Of a DNA stretch of 64,000 bases, positions 25,372-33,166 are shown piece after piece; the stretch's first letter is position 1, and every line of letters begins with the position of its first letter. The notes beneath the pieces were generated by a model. It did no database searches and was not told the DNA's origin. It was given only the letters and a program-made list of their open reading frames with translations. A program made the translations under genes and the position numbers. Origin of the DNA: Microbacterium sp. 1S1 (lineage in GTDB: Bacteria; Actinomycetota; Actinomycetes; Actinomycetales; Microbacteriaceae); assembly GCF_008271365.1 (NCBI RefSeq), contig NZ_CP043430.1, positions 2,418,001 to 2,482,000 on the forward strand, written 5' to 3'.

Positions 25372-26451
25372 TCAGATCTTCTTCTGCCACGCTCCGGCGT
25401 ACGACACGGGCACGAAGCCGATCGCCTCGTTGATGTCGAGCATCGGGCGGTTCTCCTCCGCATTGAAGGTGGAGACCACGGTCGACCCGGGAACGAGCTC
25501 CCGCCAGCGCAGGAGGTTGGCGCACTTGACGATCGTGCCGAGCCGGTGACCGCGATGGTCCTTCGCGACCAGGGTCCCGAACTGGTGGGTGGTCCCGGTC
25601 TTCTCCGCGCCGATCAGCAGCTCGTTGTACGCGACGAGCGTGCCGGAGGGAACGTGCTCCACCGCCACGACGGAGACCGTCTGGCCGGCCGCGGTCAGCC
25701 GTGCGTCCCGGCGGATGACGCGGTCGGCATTCCACACCTCGGCCACGAAGTCCATGTCGCCGCTCGGGGCGTCGGTCGACAGCCGAGCGAGGACGGACGC
25801 GTAGCCGTCTCGGAGTTCCGGGGGAGTGGGAAGGAGCCATTCGACGATGCGGTAATCCGGTCCTGCCGCAGCGAGGGCCGCGCGCAGGGCAGCGCGAAGG
25901 GGTGCGCTGTCGGCCCGCAGGTCCAACTCGCTGTTCCGCTCGACCTGTTCGAGCGTGTAGCCGTGCGCGGCGACGAGATCGCTCTCGGCGGTAGCCGGAA
26001 TCCGTCCCCACCCGGTCCGCGGTACGAGCATGCGCTCCCCCTCTTCGGGGCGATGCAGGGTCCACATCTGCAGAACAGTCCGTCCCCGTGTCTGGGCCTC
26101 GGTCTCGGCGCGGGCGAGCAGGGCCTCCTCGACGCCTCGCCCCCAGTGTGCGGACGGGACGAGGAGATCGATCTCCGCGGCGTTCGCCTCGGTCTCCTGC
26201 GCGAAGGAGACGGTCACCATGCCGACGATCGCGTCTTCTTCGCGGGCCACGAAGCCGAGGTCGAGCGAATCGGTGTCGTCCTGCCAGTCCGGAAGCAGCT
26301 GCGCGGCGTCCGGGGCGAGGTCGGGCAGGCCGACCTGCTCGTCGCAGATCTGTCGGTTCAGGGCGCCGTACGCGCGGAAGTCCGCGGCGTTCGCATCGGC
26401 GAGTGTGGCCGGGACGATCAACGGCGTGATCGTCAGTGCGGCGGTCGTCAT
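25372..26451 (-). CDS. GNAT family N-acetyltransferase with two tandem domains
   Basis: 359 residues, about twice a single GNAT domain. The N-terminal half carries LDLGFVAREEDAIVGMVTV and LLVPSAHWGRGVEEALL. The C-terminal half carries the acetyl-CoA-binding LVAKDHRGHRLGTIVKCANLLRW. This two-domain arrangement is common in actinobacteria. The acceptor is unknown. ATG 26451 is preceded by AAGGACC; the frame further upstream crosses a hairpin and the neighbouring gene and is not coding. It lies between two strong hairpins. Confidence 0.88.
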   Translation of the reverse strand: MTTAALTITPLIVPATLADANAADFRAYGALNRQICDEQVGLPDLAPDAAQLLPDWQDDTDSLDLGFVAREEDAIVGMVTVSFAQETEANAAEIDLLVPSAHWGRGVEEALLARAETEAQTRGRTVLQMWTLHRPEEGERMLVPRTGWGRIPATAESDLVAAHGYTLEQVERNSELDLRADSAPLRAALRAALAAAGPDYRIVEWLLPTPPELRDGYASVLARLSTDAPSGDMDFVAEVWNADRVIRRDARLTAAGQTVSVVAVEHVPSGTLVAYNELLIGAEKTGTTHQFGTLVAKDHRGHRLGTIVKCANLLRWRELVPGSTVVSTFNAEENRPMLDINEAIGFVPVSYAGAWQKKI

Positions 26452-26494
26452 GTCAGGTCCTTCGTGTCGGAGGGAGGAGGAGGTGCCGGTTGCC

Positions 26495-26530
26495 CCGGCG
26501 CCCGTCCGCAGGTGAGCGGACGGGCGCCGG
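26495..26530 (-). terminator. Hairpin between the 94-residue gene and the GNAT gene
   Basis: A perfect 15-pair GC-rich stem (26495-26509 with 26516-26530) and a 6-base loop, 31 bases past the stop of the small gene on the minus strand. It probably ends that transcript or attenuates read-through into the GNAT gene. Confidence 0.65.
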
Positions 26531-26560
26531 GTCGGCGTCGATGCGGTCGTCATCGCCCGG

Positions 26561-26845
26561 TCAGCGCATTCCGCGCTGCATGTCGTACAGGAGGAGGGCG
26601 TGCGATTCCGCGGCCGAGCGGTGACGCTGCTCTCCGACGAGGAACAGGTCGCCGGGCTCGACGATCCACGTCCGGCGCGGACGTCGGGGCCGCTGCGCCC
26701 GCTGAAGCAGCCAGAGGCCGATTCGGAGCGAGAGGCGGTCCGCGACACGGAGCTGATCGAGCTCGTCGTCGCGGGGGATCTGGAGGACCTCGCGGTCCTC
26801 GGTATCGGGCGGATGGGTAATGCTGCGTGACAGCGTGATGTTCAC
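26561..26845 (-). CDS. Small hypothetical protein, 94 residues
   Basis: I do not recognise a family. The product is hydrophilic, with a predicted amphipathic helix near residues 32-50 (RVADRLSLRIGLWLLQRAQ) followed by an arginine/proline-rich stretch. No signal peptide, metal motif or catalytic motif is visible. GTG 26845 has GAAGGAACC upstream, and third codon positions are strongly GC-rich, so it is very likely real. It lies downstream of the 37-residue small gene and upstream of the GNAT gene on the same strand, with hairpins in both gaps. Confidence 0.7.
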   Translation of the reverse strand: MNITLSRSITHPPDTEDREVLQIPRDDELDQLRVADRLSLRIGLWLLQRAQRPRRPRRTWIVEPGDLFLVGEQRHRSAAESHALLLYDMQRGMR

Positions 26846-27061
26846 GGTGGTTCCTTCGAAAGGGATGGATGGGGTGCGGAAGCACCACGTCAGGACCGAG
26901 TCGTCGGCCGCGGCGGGTGCGGACGAGAGCAGCGCCTACGGAGCCGCGGAGAGCGGGGGCCGGAGGCGGCGGGGATCCATGATCCGACGGATCAGAGGGT
27001 GGGACGCGACAGAACAGGCGGGAGAAGGCCCGGATCGGGCCTGCGTTCCCAGGCTGCGGTT
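26846..27061. other. Intergenic stretch between the two small genes, with hairpins
   Basis: No gene is supported here. On the minus strand it holds the 7-pair hairpin AGGCCCG-GAT-CGGGCCT (27026-27042), starting 20 bases past the stop of the 37-codon ORF, and a GATCC-GTC-GGATC repeat further on. It ends in the ribosome site of the 94-residue gene. The layout resembles a leader with attenuator hairpins. Confidence 0.5.
27026..27042 (-). terminator. Candidate attenuator hairpin after the 37-codon ORF
   Basis: Perfect 7-pair stem AGGCCCG/CGGGCCT with a 3-base loop, 20 bases downstream of the small ORF's TAG. It has no T tract. It could stop or slow transcription before the 94-residue gene. Confidence 0.4.
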
Positions 27062-27175
27062 CTAGCCGAGCGAGCCGTGACGGACGCCGGCGGTCACCGA
27101 TGCCGCGTGGCGCGGCGCGGAGTGCGCGGGCGCGGCGAGGCCAAAGACCTCTGCGGTGTGCTGAGTGATCATCAT
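27062..27175 (-). CDS. Small ORF of 37 residues, unknown small protein or leader peptide
   Basis: Starts MMITQHTAEVFGLAA and ends GVRHGSLG. Nearly every codon ends in G or C, as in real genes here. The start has a near-perfect ribosome site (GAAAGGAGG, 5 bases before ATG), the best in the window, and a near-consensus promoter. No membrane segment or known motif is seen; Ala and His are frequent (four His). It may be a free small protein, or a leader controlling the gene downstream. It lies back to back with smc, whose start is about 190 bases away. Confidence 0.6.
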   Translation of the reverse strand: MMITQHTAEVFGLAAPAHSAPRHAASVTAGVRHGSLG

Positions 27176-27209
27176 CGGTAACCTCCTTTCGTGTGGCGAT
27201 CCGGAGGCC

Positions 27210-27239
27210 ACCGTAGCGAAACTCTCAGCCGATCGTCAA
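27210..27239 (-). promoter_or_regulatory. Near-consensus promoter of the 37-codon small gene
   Basis: TTGACG (27239-27234), an 18-base spacer, TACGGT (27215-27210). Transcription would begin near 27203, leaving a 5' leader of about 28 bases that includes AAAGGAGG. It is among the strongest promoter matches in the window. Confidence 0.65.
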
Positions 27240-27325
27240 GCAATTCGTGCTAAAACCGGCGTGTCGCGCTGGACCGAAGCTTCGCTGCGACCGCGCGGGA
27301 TACCGGCCGTTCCGCGGAATTCCGG

Positions 27326-27331
27326 TAGCGT
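27326..27331 (+). promoter_or_regulatory. -10 box of smc
   Basis: TAGCGT stands 6 bases before GTG 27338, the leaderless spacing seen at many genes here, and 35 bases before the smc ATG itself. Confidence 0.5.
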
Positions 27332-27337
27332 AGCCGC

Positions 27338-27376
27338 GTGAATCTCCCTGGACGAGCGGCCGCCCCATGCACCTGA
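27338..27376 (+). CDS. Leaderless 12-codon ORF overlapping the smc start
   Basis: GTG at the predicted transcript start reads MNLPGRAAAPCT and stops at TGA 27374-27376, 10 bases inside smc in another frame. smc has no good Shine-Dalgarno of its own. Ribosomes loading on this leaderless ORF could therefore finish next to the smc ATG and re-initiate. This is inferred from spacing alone; a chance ORF is possible. Confidence 0.4.
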   Translation: MNLPGRAAAPCT

Positions 27377-30300
27377 AGAGCCTGACGCTCAAGGGATTCA
27401 AATCGTTCGCCCAGCCCACGAGCTTCGTGTTCGAGCCCGGTGTCACGTGCATCGTCGGCCCCAACGGCTCCGGCAAGTCGAACGTCGTCGATGCCCTCGC
27501 CTGGGTGATGGGGGAGCAGGGCGCGAAGACCCTCCGCGGCGGGAAGATGGAGGACGTCATCTTCGCGGGCACCTCGACTCGCGGTCCGCTCGGGCGCGCT
27601 GAGGTGCAGCTCACGATCGACAACGCCGACGGCGCGCTGCCGATCGAATATGCCGAAGTGACGATCAGCCGCACGCTCTTCCGTAACGGTTCCAGCGAGT
27701 ACGCCATCAACGGCGAGAGCTGCCGCCTGCTCGACGTGCAGGAACTGCTCAGCGACTCGGGACTCGGTCGGGAGATGCACGTCATCGTCGGTCAGGGACG
27801 GCTCGACACCGTCCTGCAGGCGTCGCCCGAGGACCGCCGCGGCTTCATCGAGGAAGCGGCCGGCATCCTCAAGCACCGTCGGCGGAAGGAGAAGACCCTT
27901 CGCAAGCTCGACGCGATGGAGGCCAACCTCACGCGGTTGAGCGACCTCGCCGGGGAGATCCGTCGTCAGCTCAAACCGCTCGGTCGTCAGGCCGAGATCG
28001 CCCGGGAGGCACAGACGATCGCCGCGGTGGTGCGGGACGCCAAGGCGCGCCTGTTCGCCGATGACGTCGTCGCGCTGCGCACCGCCCTCGCCGACCACAC
28101 GCGGACGGAGCAGGAACGGCACACCGAACGGCTCGTGCTGACCGACCAGGCGGAGACCGTACGCGCCGGCATCGCCCGGCTCGAGAAGGACCAGAACTCC
28201 GTCGCCGTGGACGAGGCACGCCGTATCGCCTTCGGCCTCGAGCAGGTGCAGGAGCGGATGCGCGGCCTGTACACGCTCGCCAATCAACGCCTCGCGCTCC
28301 TCGGCTCTGAGGAGGATGACGCGGCCGTCACCGCGGTGACCGTCACGCAGGCGACGATCGACGAAGCGAAGGAGGATATCGAGTCGATCTCCTCCGGTCT
28401 CGGCGATGCCCAGGACGCGGCGGCCGCCGCCGGCCGGGAGGTCGTGAACGCCCGAGCCGAGCTCGACACCCTCGACGTGGACATCGCGGAGCAGAGTGCG
28501 CTCGTCTCCGAGTACGACATGCGGGTCTCCGCCCTGCGCGGGAACGCCGACGCGGCCGCCTCGGCATTGGCCGCCGTTCGGGGCGCGGTCCTCCGTCAGG
28601 AGAACGCCCTTGAAGCCGCACACGCTCGACGGCGTGAGGCCGAAGAGGCGCTGGAGGCGATCGACGACGCGGAGGCGCCGGAGGGCACGGCGGTCGAGTA
28701 TGCCGCCGCCTACGAGAGCGCCCAGCGTGCGGCGACGGCGGCGGAGGCGGAACGGGAGAGCCTTCGCGAGCGTCTGCACGCTGCGGAGCGCGAGGTGGAC
28801 GCCCTCACGGCGAAGGCCGCCGCGTTGAGCAGTGCGCTGTCGCTGTCGGGAGGTGCCGCCGAGATCGTCGCGGAGGGCGGCCCCGGAATCCGCGGTCTCG
28901 TCGGCGATGCCGTGCAGGTGCGGGCGGGATACGAAGCAGCGATCGCGGCCGTGCTCGGTCCGCTGGCCGAGGGCGTGCTGGTCGGTTCCGCGGAGGATGC
29001 GTTCATCCTGGCGGCGGAGGCCGCGGAGCGCCGCCGTGGGGTGGTCGACTTCGTGGTCGCCGACGCCCCGCGGGAGCGGGCGCCGCACCCGGCCGTCGGC
29101 GGCGTCATCGCGGCGACCGAGACGGTGACCGCGCCGGACGGCGTTCTCGGGATCCTGACGCATGTGCTCATCGCCGACGACCTCGATGCGGCGCGGGCCG
29201 CACGGCGCGTTCTCGACGCCGACGGCGACACCGCGACCACGATCGTGACGACCGGGGGCGACGTCATCACCGCCCAGACGCTGCGGACCGGCTCCGGAGG
29301 GGAGCGCTCTCGCCTCGAACTCGCCGCGGAGCGCGATGCCGCGACCGAGCGGCTCACCGAGATCCAGATCGTCGTCGACTCCTTGCGCGAGGCGCGCATC
29401 GACGCCGACGAGGCGGTCGAGGAGACGCGGCGTCAGGCGAAGGACGCGCTCCGCGCACTGCGCGAGCACGATGCGGCCCTCGCGACGCACGCGGAGCAGG
29501 TCAACAAGGTGACCGTGCGGCACGAGGCCGCCGTCGCTGAGTGCGACCGCCTCGAGACCGGGCTCGCGCAGGCTCAGTCCGCTGTCGCCGACGCGGAGGC
29601 GAAGGCGGAGGCCGCGAAGGCGGAGCTCGATGCCGCGATCGCCGCGCCCCGGCCGGTCCTGGACGCTTCGGCCCGCGACGGGCTGCTGGAGGCGCTGGAG
29701 CGTGCCCGTGAGGGCGAGGTGACGGCACGCTTGGAGGTCGAGACGCTGCGTGAGCGCGTGCGTGCCGCGCAGTCTCGGGTGACGGCGCTGGAGCGGCAGC
29801 GCGAGCAGGAGCGGGACGCCGCGGCGGAGGCCGCGCGACGTGCCGTGATCCGTCGGGCACAGCGCGAGGCGGCATCCGGAGTGGTGGACGAGCTGCCGCG
29901 CATCCTCGACTCCCTGGACCGTTCGGTGACCGAGGCGCGCGTCGCGTTGGCGGAGGCGGAGGCTGCTCGATCGGCGCAGAACGAGGAGCTCGTCGCTCTC
30001 CGCGCCCAGGAGTCCTCGCTCCGGGAACGTCTGGCCGGGCTCACAGAGAGCGTGCACGGTCTGGAACTGCAGATCCACGAGAAGAAGCTCCATCTGCACA
30101 GCCTGTTGGAGCGCGTATCCTCCGAGCTCTCGTTGGACGAGGACGTGCTCGTCGCCGAGTACGGTCCCGACCAGCTCGTACCCCGGGACCCGGGGGCGGA
30201 ACCGGCCGACGGCGAGCTCGACGACACGGCGATCCCGTTCGACCGACGTATCCAGCAGCGGCGGCTGGCGGACGCCGAGCGGAAGCTCGCCCAGCTCGGC

Positions 30301-30909
30301 CGGGTGAACCCGCTCGCGCTGGAGGAATTCGCGGCCCTGGAGCAGCGCCACGCGTTCCTCACCACGCAGCTCGCGGACCTGACGCAGACCCGGCAGGACC
30401 TCTTGACGATCATCGCCGACCTCGACGAGCGCATGCAGACGATCTTCGCCAGCGCGTTCGAGGACACCAAGGAGGCGTTCGGCCAGGTCTTCCCGCTGCT
30501 GTTTCCCGGCGGCACCGGCAGCATCTCCCTGACCGATCCGGAGAACATGCTGACCACGGGGATCGAGGTCTCGGTCCGTCCCGTGGGGAAGAAGATCGAG
30601 CGACTGTCGCTGTTGTCCGGCGGTGAGCGGTCTCTGGCCGCGGTGGCGCTGCTGGTGGCGATCTTCAAGGCGCGTCCCAGCCCGTTCTACATCCTCGACG
30701 AGGTCGAGGCCGCGCTGGACGACGCGAACCTCGGGCGGCTCCTCACGGTCTTCGAGCAGCTGCGCGAGAGCTCTCAGCTCCTCGTCATCACGCACCAGAA
30801 GCGGACGATGGAGATCGCCGACGCCCTCTATGGTGTGTCGATGCGTCAAGACGGCGTCTCCGCCGTGGTCGGTCAGCGCGTCGGCGACCGCGCCGCCGCC
30901 GCTGTCTGA
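27367..30909 (+). CDS. smc: Chromosome segregation protein SMC
   Basis: 1180 residues, full length. ATPase that folds and segregates chromosomes with ScpA and ScpB. Walker A (GPNGSGKSN) is near residue 32, the ABC signature LLSGGERSLAAVAL near 1083 and Walker B FYILDEVEAALDD near 1110. Two long coiled-coil arms, rich in Ala, Glu and Arg, flank a hinge at about 505-660 (GIRGLVGDAVQV). The start MHLKSLTLKGFKSF is the family's usual beginning. A leaderless mini-ORF overlaps the start codon. A long open frame on the opposite strand is only its GC-driven shadow. Confidence 0.97.
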   Translation: MHLKSLTLKGFKSFAQPTSFVFEPGVTCIVGPNGSGKSNVVDALAWVMGEQGAKTLRGGKMEDVIFAGTSTRGPLGRAEVQLTIDNADGALPIEYAEVTISRTLFRNGSSEYAINGESCRLLDVQELLSDSGLGREMHVIVGQGRLDTVLQASPEDRRGFIEEAAGILKHRRRKEKTLRKLDAMEANLTRLSDLAGEIRRQLKPLGRQAEIAREAQTIAAVVRDAKARLFADDVVALRTALADHTRTEQERHTERLVLTDQAETVRAGIARLEKDQNSVAVDEARRIAFGLEQVQERMRGLYTLANQRLALLGSEEDDAAVTAVTVTQATIDEAKEDIESISSGLGDAQDAAAAAGREVVNARAELDTLDVDIAEQSALVSEYDMRVSALRGNADAAASALAAVRGAVLRQENALEAAHARRREAEEALEAIDDAEAPEGTAVEYAAAYESAQRAATAAEAERESLRERLHAAEREVDALTAKAAALSSALSLSGGAAEIVAEGGPGIRGLVGDAVQVRAGYEAAIAAVLGPLAEGVLVGSAEDAFILAAEAAERRRGVVDFVVADAPRERAPHPAVGGVIAATETVTAPDGVLGILTHVLIADDLDAARAARRVLDADGDTATTIVTTGGDVITAQTLRTGSGGERSRLELAAERDAATERLTEIQIVVDSLREARIDADEAVEETRRQAKDALRALREHDAALATHAEQVNKVTVRHEAAVAECDRLETGLAQAQSAVADAEAKAEAAKAELDAAIAAPRPVLDASARDGLLEALERAREGEVTARLEVETLRERVRAAQSRVTALERQREQERDAAAEAARRAVIRRAQREAASGVVDELPRILDSLDRSVTEARVALAEAEAARSAQNEELVALRAQESSLRERLAGLTESVHGLELQIHEKKLHLHSLLERVSSELSLDEDVLVAEYGPDQLVPRDPGAEPADGELDDTAIPFDRRIQQRRLADAERKLAQLGRVNPLALEEFAALEQRHAFLTTQLADLTQTRQDLLTIIADLDERMQTIFASAFEDTKEAFGQVFPLLFPGGTGSISLTDPENMLTTGIEVSVRPVGKKIERLSLLSGGERSLAAVALLVAIFKARPSPFYILDEVEAALDDANLGRLLTVFEQLRESSQLLVITHQKRTMEIADALYGVSMRQDGVSAVVGQRVGDRAAAAV

Positions 30910-31033
30910 CTCGCTCCGCCGTCGAGGCCCGCGCACAACTGCGGAGATCATGGCCACCACCCGGCGTGTCGCCGGCAGAGTCCGGCGTGTCGCCTGCGGT
31001 CTCCGAACCTGTGATCAGGTGGACCGGAGCGGG

Positions 31034-31711
31034 TCACATCGTGAGGGACCGTTCGAACGCGGTGACGGCGGTGGGGAAGTCGGGGTGATCCTGGGGACGG
31101 TGAGCGTATCCGGAGAGCACGATGTGGTCAGCCCCGACGTCAACGAGCCGTCGGGCGATGAGCTCGTACTCCTCGTTCCAGCCGCCGGTGACCGCGAGCA
31201 TCGGGACGCCGTGGAGGGCGCGTGCCCTGATGCCGTGTCCCCACGGAAGGTTCGTCGTCGCCCAATGCCGGGCGACGGCGCGCTCGTCCTCCCAGCGGCT
31301 CCGCGTGGAGGGGCCGCCGAACATGAGCGGGCGCAGGATCGACCAGAAGCCGAAGAGGTCGTCCTCGGCCGCGCGTGAGCGCGCCTCCGTCACCACGGCG
31401 ATATGCCGCTCGATCGGTGCGTCACCGCGGGCGATGTCGTACAGGGCGGGCTCGACGAGGACGAGGCCGGACACCCGCAGGCCGTCGGCGACGGCGCGGA
31501 CGGCGGTCACCGCGCCGATGGAGTGGGCGAACAGGATCGGCCTCCGGTCGCGCTCTCCCTCGACGAGAGCGCGCGCCTGTGCGTCGACGGATGACTCCGG
31601 CGGGAAGCTGAGGAAGGTCCCCGATTCCGGATCCTGCGAGGGCCATGCGGCGGTGCCGCGCCTCCCGGCGCCGTGGAGGAACACCCGGTGCGGGAGCGGC
31701 GCGCGGTGCAT
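31034..31711 (-). CDS. Alpha/beta-fold hydrolase
   Basis: 225 residues. An oxyanion HGAG motif (VFLHGAGRRGTAAW) lies near residue 13. The nucleophile elbow is FAHSIGAV near residue 62, an A-x-S-x-G variant of GxSxG. The catalytic His is probably in SGYAHRPQDHPDF near the C-terminus. Substrate unknown. ATG 31711 has TAGCAT six bases upstream, so it is leaderless and divergent from ftsY by 28 bases. Confidence 0.83.
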   Translation of the reverse strand: MHRAPLPHRVFLHGAGRRGTAAWPSQDPESGTFLSFPPESSVDAQARALVEGERDRRPILFAHSIGAVTAVRAVADGLRVSGLVLVEPALYDIARGDAPIERHIAVVTEARSRAAEDDLFGFWSILRPLMFGGPSTRSRWEDERAVARHWATTNLPWGHGIRARALHGVPMLAVTGGWNEEYELIARRLVDVGADHIVLSGYAHRPQDHPDFPTAVTAFERSLTM

Positions 31712-31717
31712 CCCTGG

Positions 31718-31733
31718 ATGCTACCCGTAGGCT
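31718..31733. promoter_or_regulatory. Closely spaced divergent -10 boxes for the hydrolase and ftsY
   Basis: Minus-strand TAGCAT (31723-31718) is 6 bases before the hydrolase ATG. Plus-strand TAGGCT (31728-31733) is 6 bases before the ftsY ATG. Only 4 bases separate the two hexamers. Confidence 0.55.
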
Positions 31734-31739
31734 GGACGC

Positions 31740-32612
31740 ATGGCAGAGAAGTCCTGGTCTCTCGGTCGCGCGCTGCGCGGCATGTTCGTGAAGCCCACCA
31801 TCGACGAGACGACGTGGGAAGACCTGGAGACGGCACTGATCACGGCGGACTTCGGCCCCGACATCAGCGAGCGCATCGTCGAAGAGCTGCGCGACAAGGT
31901 CGCGAAGTACCGCACCACCGACCCCAAGGACCTTCAGCGCATGTTGCGGGAGACCCTGGAGGAACACTTCGCCAAGTTCGACACCACGCTCAAGCTGACC
32001 GAGCGCCCCGCCGTGGTCCTCGTGGTCGGCGTGAACGGCGTGGGCAAGACGACGACGATCGGGAAGTTCACGAAGTTCCTCCGCGGTTACCAGCGGAGCG
32101 TGGTCGTCGGCGCTGCCGACACCTTCCGTGCCGCCGCCGTCGACCAGCTCGCCACCTGGGCTCAGCGCGGGGGCGCGGCGATCGTCCGACCGCAGCAGGA
32201 GGGCCAGGACCCCGCGTCCGTCGCCTTCCAGACCGTCGAGTACGCGAAGCGTGAAGGCATGGAGATCGCCATCATCGACACGGCGGGACGCCTGCACACC
32301 AAGGGCGGCCTCATGGACGAGCTGGGCAAGATCCGCCGCGTCATCGAGAAGCAGGCACCGATCAGCGAGGTGCTCCTGGTCCTCGACGCGACGACGGGGC
32401 AGAACGGCGTCATGCAGGCGGAGACCTTCCTGCAGCACGCCGGCGTCACGGGACTCGTGCTCACCAAGCTCGACGGGTCCGCCAAGGGCGGCTTCGTACT
32501 CGCGGTGCAGGAGCGCACGGGCATCCCGGTGAAGCTCCTCGGACAGGGCGAGGGCATCGACGATCTGACCGGTTTCACGCCGCACGTGTTCGTGCAGGCG
32601 CTGGTCGGCTGA
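31740..32612 (+). CDS. ftsY: Signal recognition particle receptor FtsY
   Basis: 290 residues, the compact NG form. GTPase that docks SRP-ribosome complexes at the membrane. The N domain covers about residues 1-85; the P-loop GVNGVGKTTTIGK is near 97, the DTAGR motif near 180, and TKLDGSAKGG near 240. The long acidic A domain of proteobacterial FtsY is absent; only a short N-terminus (SWSLGRALRGMFVKP) precedes the N domain. The ATG is leaderless-like (TAGGCT 6 bases upstream). Its partner ffh lies 4 kb downstream. Confidence 0.96.
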   Translation: MAEKSWSLGRALRGMFVKPTIDETTWEDLETALITADFGPDISERIVEELRDKVAKYRTTDPKDLQRMLRETLEEHFAKFDTTLKLTERPAVVLVVGVNGVGKTTTIGKFTKFLRGYQRSVVVGAADTFRAAAVDQLATWAQRGGAAIVRPQQEGQDPASVAFQTVEYAKREGMEIAIIDTAGRLHTKGGLMDELGKIRRVIEKQAPISEVLLVLDATTGQNGVMQAETFLQHAGVTGLVLTKLDGSAKGGFVLAVQERTGIPVKLLGQGEGIDDLTGFTPHVFVQALVG

Positions 32613-32655
32613 CACAGGGCTACCGCCCCGGGCACCAGGCTGGTTTCATAGCGTT

Positions 32656-33156
32656 ATGGCGATCGAACACGACTACTTCGGACTGCTGTCGTCGGGCCCC
32701 GACGGCTCGATCTTCTGGTCGGAGACGGTCGAGCTCGGCGACCAGAGCGTGACGGTCGACCTGACGGCCCCGGACCAGGACGACGTGTCCGCCGACGCCC
32801 TCGATATCGCTGCGGGACTCATCGCGGGTCTCGAGAACGTGGACGCGACCGCGCGGCGCGGGATGCTCGCCGAGGTCGACGACCGCACGAGCGAGGTGAC
32901 CGAGTACATCCTGCAGCAGCAGGAGGTGTTCGGCGACGACCTCCCCGACGTCCTCATCGACGTGTCCGGCGACGCGGCCGTCGACATCATTCGATCCCTG
33001 CGCCTGATGAGCATGACGATCCTCGCGGACGAGCACGGTGGGTCCGAACCGTTCGCCGTCCTGGAGTACGCGCTCGACGACAGCGCCACCGACGACGTGC
33101 TCCTGGTCAACCTGGGTTCCGACGGCAGCGTGCAGTCGGTCATGAGCGCCGACTGA
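32656..33156 (+). CDS. DUF2004 domain-containing protein
   Basis: 166 residues, very acidic, with no signal peptide or membrane helix. The pattern HDYFGLLSSGPDGSIFWSETVELGDQSVTVDL at the N-terminus matches the DUF2004 family, found sporadically in bacteria and of unknown role. The tail repeats short beta-type stretches (AVLEYALDD, VLLVNLGSDGSV). It stands alone between ftsY and the convergent lipA, 10 bases from the lipA stop. Confidence 0.75.
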   Translation: MAIEHDYFGLLSSGPDGSIFWSETVELGDQSVTVDLTAPDQDDVSADALDIAAGLIAGLENVDATARRGMLAEVDDRTSEVTEYILQQQEVFGDDLPDVLIDVSGDAAVDIIRSLRLMSMTILADEHGGSEPFAVLEYALDDSATDDVLLVNLGSDGSVQSVMSAD

Positions 33157-33166
33157 CCGCCGCGCG

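Noticed and set aside
26820..27065. An 81-residue plus-strand frame between the GNAT and smc genes
   Set aside because: It overlaps the start of the minus-strand 94-residue gene, lacks a ribosome site, and its codon use is unlike real genes here.
27250..30960. A 1236-residue open frame antisense to smc
   Set aside because: It mirrors smc exactly. smc has full-length homology, motifs and a promoter; the antisense product is Arg/His/Leu/Gly-rich filler, as expected from high-GC codon use.
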